Shown piece after piece: positions 26,201-34,100 of a DNA stretch of 64,000 bases. Position 1 is the first letter of the stretch. The number at the start of each line of letters is the position of its first letter. Below the pieces are notes generated by a model. It was not told the origin of the DNA, searched no databases, and was given only the letters and a program-made list of their open reading frames with translations. The stretch spans positions 12,901,001 to 12,965,000 of the forward strand of contig NC_092673.1 in assembly GCF_964355755.1 (NCBI RefSeq). The letters are read 5' to 3'. The DNA is from Antedon mediterranea (Eukaryota; Echinodermata; Crinoidea; Comatulida; Antedonidae). The position numbers and the translations under genes were made by a program.

Positions 26201-28475
26201 ACACTTTATAAATAATTGCATGGGATTTCAAGTCCATAAGCAAACACTCTGACCTTTTCCCAAGGATTTCTATTGTTTGTGTACCATTTTAAAAACTTGA
26301 GAACAGTGTAAAAGGTAATTGTGATGCAGAATGTTTCCAATCAATGGCACATCCAGAACTTTTAAATAAGGGGAACAGAATTGTTCACTTATTGTTCATT
26401 TTGGCATTTTAGTGCCTCTGAATAGGGGTACCTTTGTGTGGTCCCATAGATGTCCCCACTATACTACTGCTGGCTTGGCTTAGCCTACCATTTTATACCA
26501 GGCTGCAGTCATAATAATATGTCTGTGTGGTTATACTGTACAGCATCATCATTATTCAACACCTGAAAAACAAAAACACCTATTGTTAGGTTAAAGCGAT
26601 GCTTCGTTTGTTGTAGCTTGTAATACTTAATTATATTTATAGTTCGTACATTTTTTTTATTGTTATTGTACTGTATACTCAATTTAACTATAATTTTTTA
26701 TTTTTTTTTTGCTTTCCAATTATAGACCAAGATATTTACCACATTGATGAGGAAGATAATGAAGGCAACAAAAGTAAGTAGAAAAAATAAAAAGACCTTC
26801 CAACTATAAAAAAGCACTTTCAACGACCAATGACCCACCTAGGTCAATCAATGTGTTGACGGTTGTCGCCTGGACTTAGAAAACATCAAAACTACGTCAA
26901 GGTGGGGAGCAAGGAAACATGACCCAATCTAAATCTAAATTGATAAAATTGTTTTTTAGAATTGAATTTTCCTTTTTTTACCCTACAGACTGTCTTAAAA
27001 AAAAAATGATAAGCACTAACAATCCTAAAGCTTGTTTTCCTTGTTTTTCCATGTTAAATTACGGCCAGTTGTGTTTTATTTCAAATTGTTGAATGATGAT
27101 CGAACCGTAATGTCGACAGGAAAACCAACTTGAAAAAAAAAAAATGTGTTTGTGTTGTGTTGCCATAGTATGAAATGCTGAGAATGAATTTAGTGAATAG
27201 TAACAGGATAACATTAAATAAAGTGTGGTCAAATCGAACAAATCAGCAGACATACAATTTAAATGAATTTAGCCTATTCATTTGTTTTTGTTTTATTTGA
27301 TTTCCACAAATAATACATAAAATATTTCTTTATAAATAATTAGTATAAATGTGGATGGTGGTCAAAATAAGTTTCAGAAAATAGACAACTTGTTTGACAC
27401 TAAAACAAATAGTTATTTAAATTTATTAGTAATGAACTTTACTTTAATATCCGCAGGCATTAGAGTGAAACGTATATTTGTTGTGCATTCCTTTGACCAT
27501 CCAAGTCATAACAATGTTGTTTTGAATGTTTGTAACTTTCTGAGCAATTGCTGCAAGTTTGATGTGCACACCGCCCTCTATGGAAGCAATGCTATTGAAA
27601 AGGGTGTCAATGAATGGATAGCAAGAGAATGTGAAGAAGCAGATAAGATCATTGTGATATGCTCACAAGGTACACAGCTGAAATGGCGGGCTAATTACCG
27701 GGATATTTCAATGCAAACAAAAGAGGAAGCCTGTGGTGATATCTTTTCAATATTCTTACGCGTTCAACGAGTTGAGTATGAAAAGAATCCAGAAAAGTTT
27801 GTTGTTGCATATATGAGTTACTCATTTGAAACTGACATACCACAACCTTTGACATCTCTGATGAAATACCAGTTGATGGACCATATGGAACAAATGTACT
27901 ACCACTTAAATGGCATGAAGAAACAAAGTGCAACACATGTTTTCAACATACCTGCTCTTCAGTCTTGGGCATCGGCAACAGATGCTGGGGTAGATCTTGA
28001 AAAAGCTATTGATGAAATGAAAAAAAAAATTGAGAAAGAGGATGATTGGTTTTTCAATTACAATGAAATTCCTGATGAAATTGCTGTACGCTTAAAGGCA
28101 AAGCAGCAACGAGTCTCGCATCCAATTAATAATGAAGTAAAAATTTGCAGAAAATCAGAAAAGTGTAGTTTAATGTCCACCCAGTCAAATTTGATGCACA
28201 TAAGTCTTCAAGACTTTGATTTCCAAAATATTAGTAAGATAAGTGATGACGAGTTTCAGTTAGCTTCACTTGCATCTCTCAAGCAAATTACTGGTTTTCA
28301 GGCTGTTACTATTGAACAGCCAAAGGTTGATTCAGGAGTATCAATGTGTGATTCAGGGATATCGATATCTTCGATTGACAGAACCAAGCATTCAGATTTC
28401 ATGTCTGATGACTTTGTACATAAGCAGCCAACTGAATATGATCATACTTACATGAATATAGAGTTTGAATTATAA
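2134..28475 (+). CDS. IL-17-receptor-like transmembrane protein with SEFIR domain (13 exons)
   Basis: Exons: 2134-2250, 7701-7845, 8381-8523, 8833-8947, 9269-9316, 10760-10947, 16936-16983, 17579-17662, 21272-21371, 24909-24962, 25718-25840, 26726-26773, 27457-28475. All junctions are GT-AG and phases match, giving 743 residues. Residues 1-26 look like a signal peptide. About 27-355 form the extracellular part, with several N-glycosylation sequons (NVS, NIS, NST, NKT, NNT) and paired cysteines like the two fibronectin-type domains of IL-17 receptors. Residues 360-382 are a single membrane span followed by KSKKR. About 407-559 form a SEFIR domain with FVVHSFDHPSH, then CSQGTQLKW and YQLMDHMEQMYYHLNGM. 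SEFIR domains recruit Act1/CIKS-type adaptors, so the product is probably a cytokine receptor acting at the plasma membrane. The tail of about 180 residues is rich in Ser and Asp. The vertebrate paralogue it matches best cannot be settled by eye. No frameshift or premature stop was seen. Confidence 0.9.
2581..2608. repeat. Perfect 28-base palindrome
   Basis: ACCAGGGAGTTG, TTAA and CAACTCCCTGGT read identically on both strands. It sits in intron 1, shares its stem with the hairpin at 1681-1731, and is flanked by similar TTAT/TATA words. It could be the tip of a foldback transposon, or two element ends joined at TTAA. Confidence 0.85.
2851..3109. mobile_element. MITE with 32-base terminal inverted repeats
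   Basis: Left end TTAAGCCTGGTTTCCATAAA (continuing to 2882) and right end (3078-3109) are inverted copies with one mismatch in 32. The edges read TTAA on both sides, fitting a TTAA target duplication, though a TA duplication cannot be excluded. Inside are further inverted words (CGATTCATCGC and GCGATGAATCG). At 259 bases with no transposase it is non-autonomous. The open frame 2953-3267 crosses its right edge and is not a gene. It lies in intron 1 of the receptor. Confidence 0.85.
3767..4556. repeat. 17-base satellite/minisatellite array
   Basis: About 46 copies of CCCAATTAACCCATATA in head-to-tail order cover 790 bases of intron 1. Most copies differ by at most one or two bases. A variant block with CAATATACTCATATA recurs near 3822, 3907 and 4011, and shortened ACCATATA copies cluster at the 3' end. 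No TTAGGG-type telomere repeat is present. Confidence 0.97.
5257..5277 (+). CDS. Candidate 21-base microexon of the receptor
   Basis: A TTACAG acceptor is followed by seven codons (DHANFKV) and a perfect GTAAGT donor. Both flanks are phase 0, so inclusion between exon 1 and the exon at 7701 keeps the frame. An 18-base version using the GT at 5275 is equally possible. Nothing but splice-site quality and phase supports it. Confidence 0.25.
5852..6682 (-). mobile_element. SINE/foldback-like element, family A copy 1
   Basis: This segment is the inverted counterpart of 29746-31132 and matches 59568-60045 plus 61208-61260. One end carries an inverted pair (GGTAAAATATAAGATTTGA and TCAAATCTTATATTTTACC) at 5875-5985, the other the word TTTACATAGGCTATGTA. 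Inside, 6389-6465 resembles a tRNA head with a B-box-like GAGCTTGAGTCCC, so the family may be transcribed by RNA polymerase III. Copy 1 preserves the empty site (6354-6374) of the MITE that interrupts copy 2. It lies in intron 1 of the receptor. Confidence 0.65.
6718..6968. repeat. Three tandem copies of an 88-91 base unit
   Basis: Copies begin at 6718, 6806 and 6897 with ACCATACATATGT and contain GTGCTACATTTTATTAGGAG. The third copy is partial. Small indels in a TAA run account for the changing period. It directly follows the family A element in intron 1. Confidence 0.9.
7701..7845 (+). CDS. Receptor exon 2: first extracellular domain, start
   Basis: The acceptor TTTTTTCAG at 7692-7700 gives phase 0, matching exon 1, and the donor GTAAGA at 7846 leaves phase 1. 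A second acceptor (TTTTTTTGCAG, ending 7677) would add codons but needs an upstream phase-1 exon that was not found. It encodes about 48 residues with sequons NVS and NIS. Confidence 0.8.
8077..8148 (-). repeat. tRNA-like sequence, probable SINE head or tRNA pseudogene
   Basis: On the minus strand 72 bases fold as a cloverleaf. The acceptor arms are GCCCCAG and TTGGGGC, the anticodon stem is TCTGC/GCAGA, and the loop ATATCAA would give anticodon ATC. The A box (TGGTCTAATGG) and B box (GGTTCAAGTCT) are recognisable, and a T-run follows. The T stem has a mismatch, and ATC (Asp, A34) is not a normal anticodon for that codon box. It lies within intron 2 next to repeated words at 8030 and 8200-8260. 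A polymerase-III-derived SINE is therefore more likely than a working tRNA gene. Confidence 0.6.
8213..8256. repeat. Hairpin with 14-base arms in intron 2
   Basis: AAGGTTTGCATGGC (8213-8226) pairs perfectly with GCCATGCAAACCTT (8243-8256). The right arm word recurs near 8803-8816, so it belongs to a repeat family present twice within 600 bases. Confidence 0.8.
8381..8523 (+). CDS. Receptor exon 3: first extracellular domain
   Basis: The acceptor TTTTTTAAG at 8372-8380 and a perfect GTAAGT donor frame 143 bases, phase 1 in and phase 0 out. It encodes a beta-rich segment with GCFYLNFHGTLN and sequons NST and NKT. This resembles the first fibronectin-like domain of IL-17 receptors. Confidence 0.85.
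8673..8790. repeat. Long hairpin with a perfect 30-base core stem
   Basis: Positions 8694-8723 pair without mismatch with 8732-8761 across an 8-base loop (ATAGCTGG). The outer flanks TGTTGATATAAAGTT and AACTTTATATCAACA continue the stem with a bulge. It fills most of the short intron 3 (8524-8832) and could form a strong RNA stem in the pre-mRNA. Confidence 0.9.
8833..8947 (+). CDS. Receptor exon 4: first extracellular domain, end
   Basis: The acceptor TTATTTTAG and donor GTAAGT give 115 bases, phase 0 in and phase 1 out. It encodes KRMFFDCARSLAPDSTYQIT and on to TIP, a likely final strand pair of the first domain with one cysteine. Confidence 0.88.
9269..9316 (+). CDS. Receptor exon 5: short linker with two cysteines
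   Basis: The acceptor ATCTTTCAG and donor GTTTGT bound 48 bases, phase 1 in and out. The peptide SCFYSPNDFFCKVPEEG has two cysteines that probably form a local disulfide between the two extracellular domains. Confidence 0.82.
9353..9505. repeat. Foldback element in intron 5
   Basis: The arms GAAAAATTGACTGC and GCAGTCAATTTTTC are perfect over 14 bases. Weaker inverted pairing of ATTCG and AATGAAT words extends outward on both sides. It looks like a small MITE-like foldback without coding capacity. Confidence 0.6.
10760..10947 (+). CDS. Receptor exon 6: second extracellular domain, start
   Basis: The acceptor AAACACAG and donor GTATGT bound 188 bases, phase 1 in and phase 0 out. It encodes 63 residues including VLVFNLAPFAFNHYKVWL and a CVDIYV end, a pattern typical of the second IL-17-receptor domain. 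Confidence 0.9.
11011..11500. repeat. 85-base tandem repeat interrupted by a 140-base segment
   Basis: Copies start near 11011, 11247, 11332 and 11417, each beginning GGTTTCAATGAGCAATTGAA or close to it. The array is broken at 11107-11246 by a segment that occurs identically at 12086-12225. It lies in intron 6. Confidence 0.9.
11107..11246 (+). repeat. 140-base direct repeat, copy 1 (inside tandem array)
   Basis: This block is identical base for base to 12086-12225. It contains an inverted pair around AGAAGCCCA and TGGGCTTCT. It interrupts the 85-base tandem array, so this copy looks like the insertion and the other like the source, or the array grew around it. Confidence 0.92.
11553..12082. 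mobile_element. MITE with CTTTCACACCAAAA terminal inverted repeats
   Basis: The left end CCCTTTCACACCAAAA (11555-11570) and the right end TTTTGGTGTGAAAGTGGT (12065-12082) are inverted copies with small differences, and similar words recur just inside. ATAA stands on both flanks as a possible target duplication. The interior is AT-rich without an open frame. It ends three bases before the second 140-base repeat. Confidence 0.65.
12086..12225 (+). repeat. 140-base direct repeat, copy 2
   Basis: Identical to 11107-11246, 979 bases downstream, immediately 3' of the MITE that ends at 12082. Perfect identity in intronic DNA points to a recent copy or gene conversion. Confidence 0.92.
12601..13870. 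mobile_element. Repetitive element with hairpin terminus, family B copy 1
   Basis: It opens with a 28-base near-palindrome at 12602-12629 (stem CTAGATGGTACGC) and shares its whole length with 22914-23746, apart from about 400 extra bases near 13270-13680. Both copies end in TTTATATATAGATA. No open frame of note was found, so it is non-autonomous. The terminal hairpin resembles a Helitron end, but no Helitron protein is present. Confidence 0.7.
14293..14770 (-). pseudogene. Possible degenerate multi-pass membrane protein
   Basis: Two minus-strand frames (14420-14770 and 14293-14517) overlap around a probable frameshift and together encode several hydrophobic stretches, including LDLITVVYIVTRAILGII and a C-terminal MFRYLTLLTVLFPILLS. 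This could be a decayed receptor-like gene in intron 6 of the IL-17 receptor gene. AT-rich DNA can yield hydrophobic frames by chance, and no family motif is certain. Confidence 0.2.
15060..15300. mobile_element. Member of MITE family C (ends GGGACAAT...)
   Basis: The inner word CCATTGGCTGGCAGCCAATT and the stretch AGGTAAATAATTTG match the copies at 16080-16770 and, inverted, 51483-51798. The right end GGGGGACAATATTTTTTTAA corresponds to the GGGACAGTACATCTTTAAA end of the copy at 30095-30617. The left end is not clear. Confidence 0.5.
16080..16770. mobile_element. MITE family C copy with a nested ~490-base insertion
   Basis: Both flanks match 15060-15300, but the sequence is interrupted at about 16195-16692. 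The insert is GC-richer, with repeated ACGAATACG/CGTATTCG words on both strands. It ends in a G13 run and GACAATATATCTTTAA. The insert has no open frame or clear inverted ends. Confidence 0.5.
16936..16983 (+). CDS. Receptor exon 7: short exon of the second domain
   Basis: A T-rich acceptor TTTCCAG and donor GTAAGA bound 48 bases, phase 0 in and out. It encodes ENNTVTDFSYCSQPHN with a sequon and a cysteine. As a phase-symmetric exon it could be skipped without a frameshift. Confidence 0.8.
17579..17662 (+). CDS. Receptor exon 8: second extracellular domain
   Basis: The acceptor TTTTAAAG and donor GTATGT bound 84 bases, phase 0 in and out. It encodes FTITWKTSNTKLVTVTFTG and on to YIVE, a beta-strand pattern of a fibronectin-like fold. 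Confidence 0.85.
17884..20973. mobile_element. Giant foldback element with tandem-repeat arms (3.1 kb)
   Basis: The left end TAGACCAGGTGCCCAGA and the right end, inverted, TAGACCGGGCGCCCAGA are near-perfect inverted termini, with ATA on both flanks as a possible target duplication. The left arm (to about 19240) and right arm (from about 19880) are inverted copies of each other. Each arm is built of diverged repeats of about 130 bases carrying ATGATTAAATCTTGTA, GTGTGGCTCTT and TTACATGATAAAGTTGCTGT words. Opposite-strand frames at 18017-18298 and 20576-20809 therefore encode almost the same peptide. No transposase is present. It occupies most of intron 8 of the receptor. Confidence 0.8.
19352..19630. 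repeat. 76-base tandem repeat at the foldback loop
   Basis: Copies start at 19352, 19428, 19504 and 19580 with CAATTTGTTTATGTATATTA. The first three are nearly identical and the last is shortened and diverged. It sits between the arms of the 3.1 kb foldback. Confidence 0.95.
21272..21371 (+). CDS. Receptor exon 9: second extracellular domain, end
   Basis: The acceptor CATTTGTAG and donor GTATTG bound 100 bases, phase 0 in and phase 1 out. It encodes LLPWPLGDNSQKCLKNDISF and on to PSEVKG, with two cysteines. Confidence 0.82.
21540..22875 (+). pseudogene. 5'-truncated non-LTR retrotransposon (LINE), reverse transcriptase remnant
   Basis: The frame begins inside the reverse transcriptase at a FDKVPHNRLIKKL-like segment, continues with GVPQGSVLGPLLFLLYVSDL and an FADD active-site box (usually YADD), then stops at 21847. 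It resumes at 21946-22239 and, after a frame change near 22235, at 22232-22615 with the usual C-terminal LERVQRKATRII and LWEQLPNEIK segments. The 3' end is AATAAATATTATTATT with a (TTA)n tail at about 22845-22872. Style is Jockey/CR1-like; the clade cannot be fixed by eye. It is inserted in sense orientation in intron 9 of the receptor and is dead. Confidence 0.88.
22914..23746. mobile_element. Repetitive element with hairpin terminus, family B copy 2
   Basis: It starts with the same 28-base near-palindrome (22915-22942) as the copy at 12601 and runs parallel to it to TTTATATATAGATA. It lacks about 400 internal bases. It lies 40 bases after the LINE tail, in the same orientation as copy 1. 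Confidence 0.72.
24909..24962 (+). CDS. Receptor exon 10: juxtamembrane linker
   Basis: The acceptor TATCTACAG and donor GTATGT bound 54 bases, phase 1 in and out. It encodes VHPKEEDYYNVPTIPTLQ, an acidic extracellular stalk. It is phase-symmetric, so skipping is possible. Confidence 0.8.
25718..25840 (+). CDS. Receptor exon 11: transmembrane segment
   Basis: The acceptor ATCATTACAG and donor GTATGT bound 123 bases, phase 1 in and out. After ESQGFKHDEQGN comes a 23-residue hydrophobic helix (VVAIAIASLCSVLVAALVSL and IIY), then a basic stop-transfer KSKKRN. Skipping this exon would give an in-frame protein without a membrane anchor. Confidence 0.9.
26726..26773 (+). CDS. Receptor exon 12: cytoplasmic juxtamembrane
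   Basis: The acceptor CCAATTATAG and donor GTAAGT bound 48 bases, phase 1 in and out. It encodes DQDIYHIDEEDNEGNK, a strongly acidic segment between the membrane span and the SEFIR domain. Confidence 0.82.
27457..28475 (+). CDS. Receptor exon 13: SEFIR domain and cytoplasmic tail
   Basis: The acceptor ATATCCGCAG joins in phase 1. The exon encodes 339 residues to the TAA at 28473-28475. The SEFIR domain spans about residues 407-559 of the protein: RIFVVHSFDHPSH (strand A and box 1), GSNAIEKGVNEWIAREC, IIVICSQGTQLKW (box 2), FVVAYMSYSF and YQLMDHMEQMYYHL. The tail contains SGVSMCDSGISISS, possible phosphorylation clusters, and ends NIEFEL. The open frame extends upstream to 27351 but that part is intron. 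Confidence 0.95.
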
Positions 28476-29744
28476 TAATCCTATATAATCCTTATACTCA
28501 TACAATTTTATCTATAAAGAAATATTAAGAAACATTTTAAACTGAGTAAGCTATAATATAAAAAATTAACGTAGATAACACGATATTGTAAATTTTACTA
28601 TTTTAGTTTTAAAACAGAAACGTCAAAATGAATATAGATAGATAGATGAATATTTTTTATAATCGTCTATGTTTAATTATACTAAATTTTATAAATCCTA
28701 CAATAGGTTTTATACTGAGTTATATAAATTTATTCAAGAGAGAATTTCAGTACATATTGCACGTAATGATATATATGATGTATATATATACTGTATAGAG
28801 ATCTTTTTTTATAATTTGTCAATGTTTAATTATACTATTGGGAGTAGTTTATGTAAAAGCAAATTTCAGTAATTTTTGCTTAATGCTGGTACATACCATC
28901 CATCTATCCATCTAATGAAATCCAGTTTAAGTTAAGATATTGAAAGAAAGAAAAACAATTTTAGGTTAAAAAAAAATTAAGGTAGGATAATTAATTGCTT
29001 GAGCAACTTGCCAATATTTCTTACCTCATCATCTTCTAAAGAAATCTGAAAGTTGCTACTGTAGTTAACAATTTTTTTTATGAACCTCTCAAGATCTGTC
29101 TTCACTATAAAACTAGTTTCACAAAATGTGTGATATGCCGAAATATGGTAGTAATATGACATCATCATGTCCATATATGGGCACATAAAATTTTGTTGTC
29201 ACATAAAGTTTGATAGTGTAGACAGAGCTTTAGATGCCCAGCAGGCACAGATCTGAACCTGTATTAAATACAAATAATGTATATAAATAACATATATCAT
29301 ATAATATAACTGTATATATATACATTATATTCTATGGCAACAAAAAAAAACAGTTTCAAACTCTTTTAAAAAAACTTTATTCCCTTTTTTTTTAGCTAAA
29401 TGAAGTTTAAATTGTTTTAGCATTCTATTTCATCCATACACTCCATCTCTAAGCATTCTTCTGATAGCACAAAAAGAGAATTTACAAAACTCAATTTTCC
29501 CTCCGACCACCCTTTTCTAACCCCGTTTTGATTTGCCGCTGACACCAAAACTTCATCTTATCTTATCTATAGATGTGATACTTCAGTCAAATTTGCCTTA
29601 ATAAGTATTGTTTAGTAAGCAGAGTTTAATACATTGATTTATATTTTAAAAATAGTCTAATTACTGATATCAGTTATGCAGTATTTTATTTATTGTTTCA
29701 GATGACATAACGTATAGGGCATAAGCCATTTTATTTTTATATTA
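28476..29744. other. 3' UTR and intergenic DNA, no gene seen
   Basis: AT-rich sequence follows the receptor stop codon. No canonical AATAAA signal appears in the first 200 bases, only weaker variants such as AATATT. A pair of similar segments (about 28660-28740 and 28795-28870, sharing ATGTTTAATTATACTA) suggests a short local duplication. Short open frames here look random. Confidence 0.5.
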
Positions 29745-29745
29745 T

Positions 29746-31132
29746 GTTATATTACATAGCCTATGTAAATACATGAACGTGATTGGTTGAAACTGCATCA
29801 CATGACTACCGCTGCGAGGATCGTAAATTGTATATATCCTTGGGTACGATGATATTGACCAAGCAATTTTTGCATAATTATCGTGTCCCTGTCTAACATA
29901 TAAAAGACAGCAAATTCTCAAGTACGATGATATTGACTGTCATTTTCGTGTGGCAACACTCGCGTTTGGCAATAAATAAACAAAAGTCATCTACTGGGAC
30001 TTGAACTCGCGATGATTTGTCACAACATCACAAGACAAGGCTTTATCCGTTGCGCTACGCAACTTGCTTGAAGAAATTAATCAACTAAACTATTTAAAGA
30101 TGTATTGTCCCTTGAAACACAATAAAATGAAAGTCAAAATATTCTAAATTTAAATTGGCCATATCAAAGTAATATTAAAGTTATTCACTTTTTAAGTCGA
30201 AAATTCGAGCCAAAAACAACAAGTTTACGTAATTAACAGGTAAATTAGTTTGATTACATTTCGTCTGGAAAATCGTCGCGATCGAAAGTAAACAAAGATT
30301 TCAAACCCTGAGTACACATTTGGCATGATGCTAATTAGCATTGTTTACAATTTTTCACGGTTGAGAAGGTGTTTTCAAACAGATCGCGAAGGAAGTTTTG
30401 ATTAAACAGGCGTGTTGCATTATGAGATATGTTTTGATCGAAAACTTTGACTGGAAGTCAAAGTTATTTTTTGAAAAAAAAATGTCTGTATTTCAGTTAA
30501 ATGATATTTTTTTTAACTAATTTTTGGTGAAAGTTAATAAAAATGACACACTTTTTTTCGAAATCTTTTTTTTTTTTTTTTTTTTGGAATTAGTCAAAGG
30601 GACAGTACATCTTTAAACTATGCATACATAGCGCCCTCATTTGTTATTAGTCCTCCCTAGATGTGATGACCGTTTGTGATTGGTTAATACTCACGGTAGT
30701 AACCTGGTACGTGCTGCACGCTAAACATCCAGTGATTCGGCTCCTCGAAGAAGACGAATTATTCAGCCTACCTGATAATAATATTATTATTAATGTAGGC
30801 TTATTGATGGAAATTTGTCTGTTAATTTAATGACTTAGGTCTAAGTGAATATTTTATTTATACCAAGGAATCATTAATTAGTAATTATCTGTATATTATT
30901 CTTCACAAGGTAAGGTGAATGCAACGCCTAACTAGGCAGGTTTATTACAAAGGAGGCCTATAAGCTACACCCGACCCAGCAGTAGTAGTTATTCAACTTG
31001 TTTATATCGATAAAATATAAGATTTGACAACCCCTTGGGAATGATATATTGTTTGAGGAAATATATTTCCCTTAGGGATTCGGGATGTCAATCTTATATT
31101 TAACCTCTAAGCAGTCAATATCTGTGTATAAT
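29746..31132 (+). mobile_element. SINE/foldback-like element, family A copy 2
   Basis: Inverted relative to copy 1 at 5852-6682 and similar over its whole length, from ACATAGCCTATGTAAATACA to the CTTATATTT...CTCTAAGCAG end. The tRNA-like part is 29990-30066 on the minus strand, with a good B box GAGTTCAAGTCCC and an A-box-like GTAGCGCAACGG. It is interrupted by the MITE at 30095-30617. Both copies keep an inverted pair around AAATATAAGATTTGA. Confidence 0.68.
30095..30617. mobile_element. MITE family C, nested in family A copy 2
   Basis: The ends TTTAAAGATGTATTGTCCC and GGGACAGTACATCTTTAAA are inverted repeats (18 of 19). The sister element at 6354-6374 (inverted) reads ...ACTATTTAAACTATG without the insert, so this is a real insertion into TTTAAA, with a TTAA or TTTAAA duplication. 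The interior has no open frame and ends with a long T-run near 30567-30585. Confidence 0.88.
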
Positions 31133-31139
31133 ATAATTC

Positions 31140-34100
31140 AGTTTTATACTATACTGATTTGTGCTAAAATATGTCATCTATGTTTTACCAATTATGCATT
31201 ACAAGAAATGACATTTTTATCAAATGATGGTTTATCTGTGTTTGTTGTCCTGTCCGGTCTCTAGAGTAACACAAAACAATTTTACTAGGCCTATATTTCA
31301 TTTTTATGCAATGCAAGGCAGAAATAAATTAATAATTGGTAAAATAACAAGGCCATTATATGGCTGCAGTCGCGTGCAAATTTGACACATGCTAGTGCTA
31401 CAAATTATTTTGAAATACAGAATATTAGGTCACTATTCATTTTACTCACATGTTTGGACAGCGGCGGTAAGAATTTATTTAGGAAAATTATTCTCTTGGC
31501 ATCAGTTCCAATATGACAAAGGCCTTGTTGTCATCTTTTATAGGGATTTCTAATTCGGAATAATCAACTTGATCATATCCGTTAGGTGGAGGTGAGCTGA
31601 TTTCATTTGGACATTTAAATTTACTTCAACTGTACTGTTGCATGGTTTCAAAGCAAATTAATAGTTAAATTTAGGGGCGTGGCTAGATTTCATACAAGAT
31701 TTTCCAGGCAGTTTTTGTATTGATTTTAATCTTCTTACTCTTCAGAATGTTCCTTACCAATAATAAATGCATCTTTTCTTATTTGCTCCAATTGGACATA
31801 TTCCTCTTCAATCATCAATAATTAAACATACTAGACCCTGGAATATAGTACAAGCTCTACACTGTTCAATTAAAAAAAAATTCTAGCATAATTTAAATAA
31901 AAAACATAAATGAACACCTTCTGCTATCATTCCAAAGCTAGGCCAGGGTTAAATTTCAAGAATATGGGCCATTGGCTATATTTATATAGCAATAAATTTG
32001 TCAATTTATTAACACTAGAGTAGAAGTCCACAAAGATGATAAAAGCTATTTTATAAAAACAAACTTTCCTAACCTGTTAAAATTATATAATACAATGCAG
32101 AAAATGTGGGGAATTATAAATCTACAGCTTTACAAAAATAAACTTCATTGATACTTAGTGCTTCACATGTGAAGCAATTATTATAGGCCGAGATCAATTA
32201 AAATGTACTGTAGGCAAATACTTTATGGTAGAATGTTATGAATATAGTCAATTTTAAAAATAGCAAGAACAAGAGGGCACTTGCAGAGAGGCACATCATT
32301 TTCAAAAATATAATAGAGGTGAGAAAATAAACTAATAATAGTAGATGCATCAGTAAATAAGAGAGTACTATTTAAGTTAGCCAACTGATATTAATCTACC
32401 TATTGAATATACAGCAAATTTAATATGGACAAATTGGAACAATGATCGCACACTTCACAAGTACAACATGTCTGCCTTCATTAGTCGGCTGTATTTCCTA
32501 ACTGTTCAACTGCTCTACTTGCAGTGTAGAAACAGGAATGTCTCTGGTTAACATCTTGTTCTTTGTTGTCTCCTTCCATTCACAAAAGGGGTATAAATGG
32601 AGGCATTTAGATGTTTGTAAACCACAACTTAATATGATGAGTGTCTGTTGGTGGTAGACTGGTAAGTTTACATTTTGCCATTTCTCTTTGCTGTTTCTCT
32701 TTTCAAGCATTTTAAAGAAAAGAATGTTGTGCGTTATGAAATAACACAGGTATTTGTTGATTTCAGCTTTGATAATTGACGAATGCTATGATGGCATTTT
32801 TGTAGATTGCGGATTCAGTATATTCATTCATAAAACAATGTCATTTCCTGATTTACTAACTCCTTATGGCCAATGCTTTTGAGATATGTTATAGAGGCCA
32901 ACATCATCAACTTATAACAAATTGATATTTGTTTAGATGATTATAGAAGGGTAAAAGTAATATATCAGTGTTACAAAATCTATTGCATTTTTACAAGAAA
33001 TTGCATCCCCATTATCTTCAGTTTAATAGTGTGATTTGCATGCTCAGTTATCTTGATGAGAAATTTTCATTTTCCAAAATACTTTCTTTCAACATGACAA
33101 TATTAATTCTGGCATGATCTTCAGTGTTTTCTTTCATCGATTCCTGATGTATTCATGTCATTTCCTGATTTACTAACTCCTTATGGCCAATGCTTTTGAG
33201 ATATGTTATAAAGGCCAACATCATCAACTTGTAACAAATTGATATTTGTTTAGATGATTATAGAAGAGTAAAAGTAATATATCAGTGTTACAAAATCTAT
33301 TGCATTTTTACCAGAAATTGCATCCCCATTATCTTCAGTTTAATAGTGTGATTTGCATGCTCAGTTATCTTGATGAGAAATTTTCATTTTCCAAAATACT
33401 TTCTTTCAACATGACAAGATTAATTCTGGCATGATCTTCAGTGTTTTCTTTCATCGATTCCTGATGTATTAATTCTTTATGCCAATAAATTGTTGCCGAT
33501 ATATTCATGTTGATAAAAAGAGACAACATAAATTGAACTTCTATCAATTTTTTAACCTGTCTGAAGTCAGATAGATGGTCCAATTAATGGAAACCAAGAA
33601 GGACAATGTTAATCTGTGGTATTTCAGTAAGAAATACTTTTTTGCAACTATACACACAATATAAAAACTGAAATGTAGCTACATGAAGGCAGACATGTGC
33701 ATTTGGAATGCTGTTGGAATGGATCAAGTATAAGATAATATACAAATAATGCAACAAATTCACATTTTGTGTCTATATATATTTACTGTATATTCAGGTA
33801 GAAAAGGAAAAATGGGATGGGATATTTAAGGGATATTTAAGAAACATGCTATTCATCAAATTTGAGAGAGTTTATGGTGCACTGCTTTGTGGAAAAATGT
33901 AAGCAAATGCTTACATTACATAGAAGGGATCCTGCAGTGAGATGCCAAGACATAAACAAATCTTTGTTGCAAGTAGATTTCTCTAAAAATTACACTTGCA
34001 TACATGAAGACAAGATTAATTTTGTACACTGAAACCAAGGATAAGTATCCCTGTTTGCAGCTGCACTGTGGTGGTACAATGGTGTATAATATCTGACAAT

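Noticed and set aside
27351-27456. Upstream extension of the SEFIR open frame with its own ATG
   Set aside because: The stretch has no SEFIR similarity and an ATCCGCAG acceptor at 27456 joins in phase with exon 12, so it is intron.
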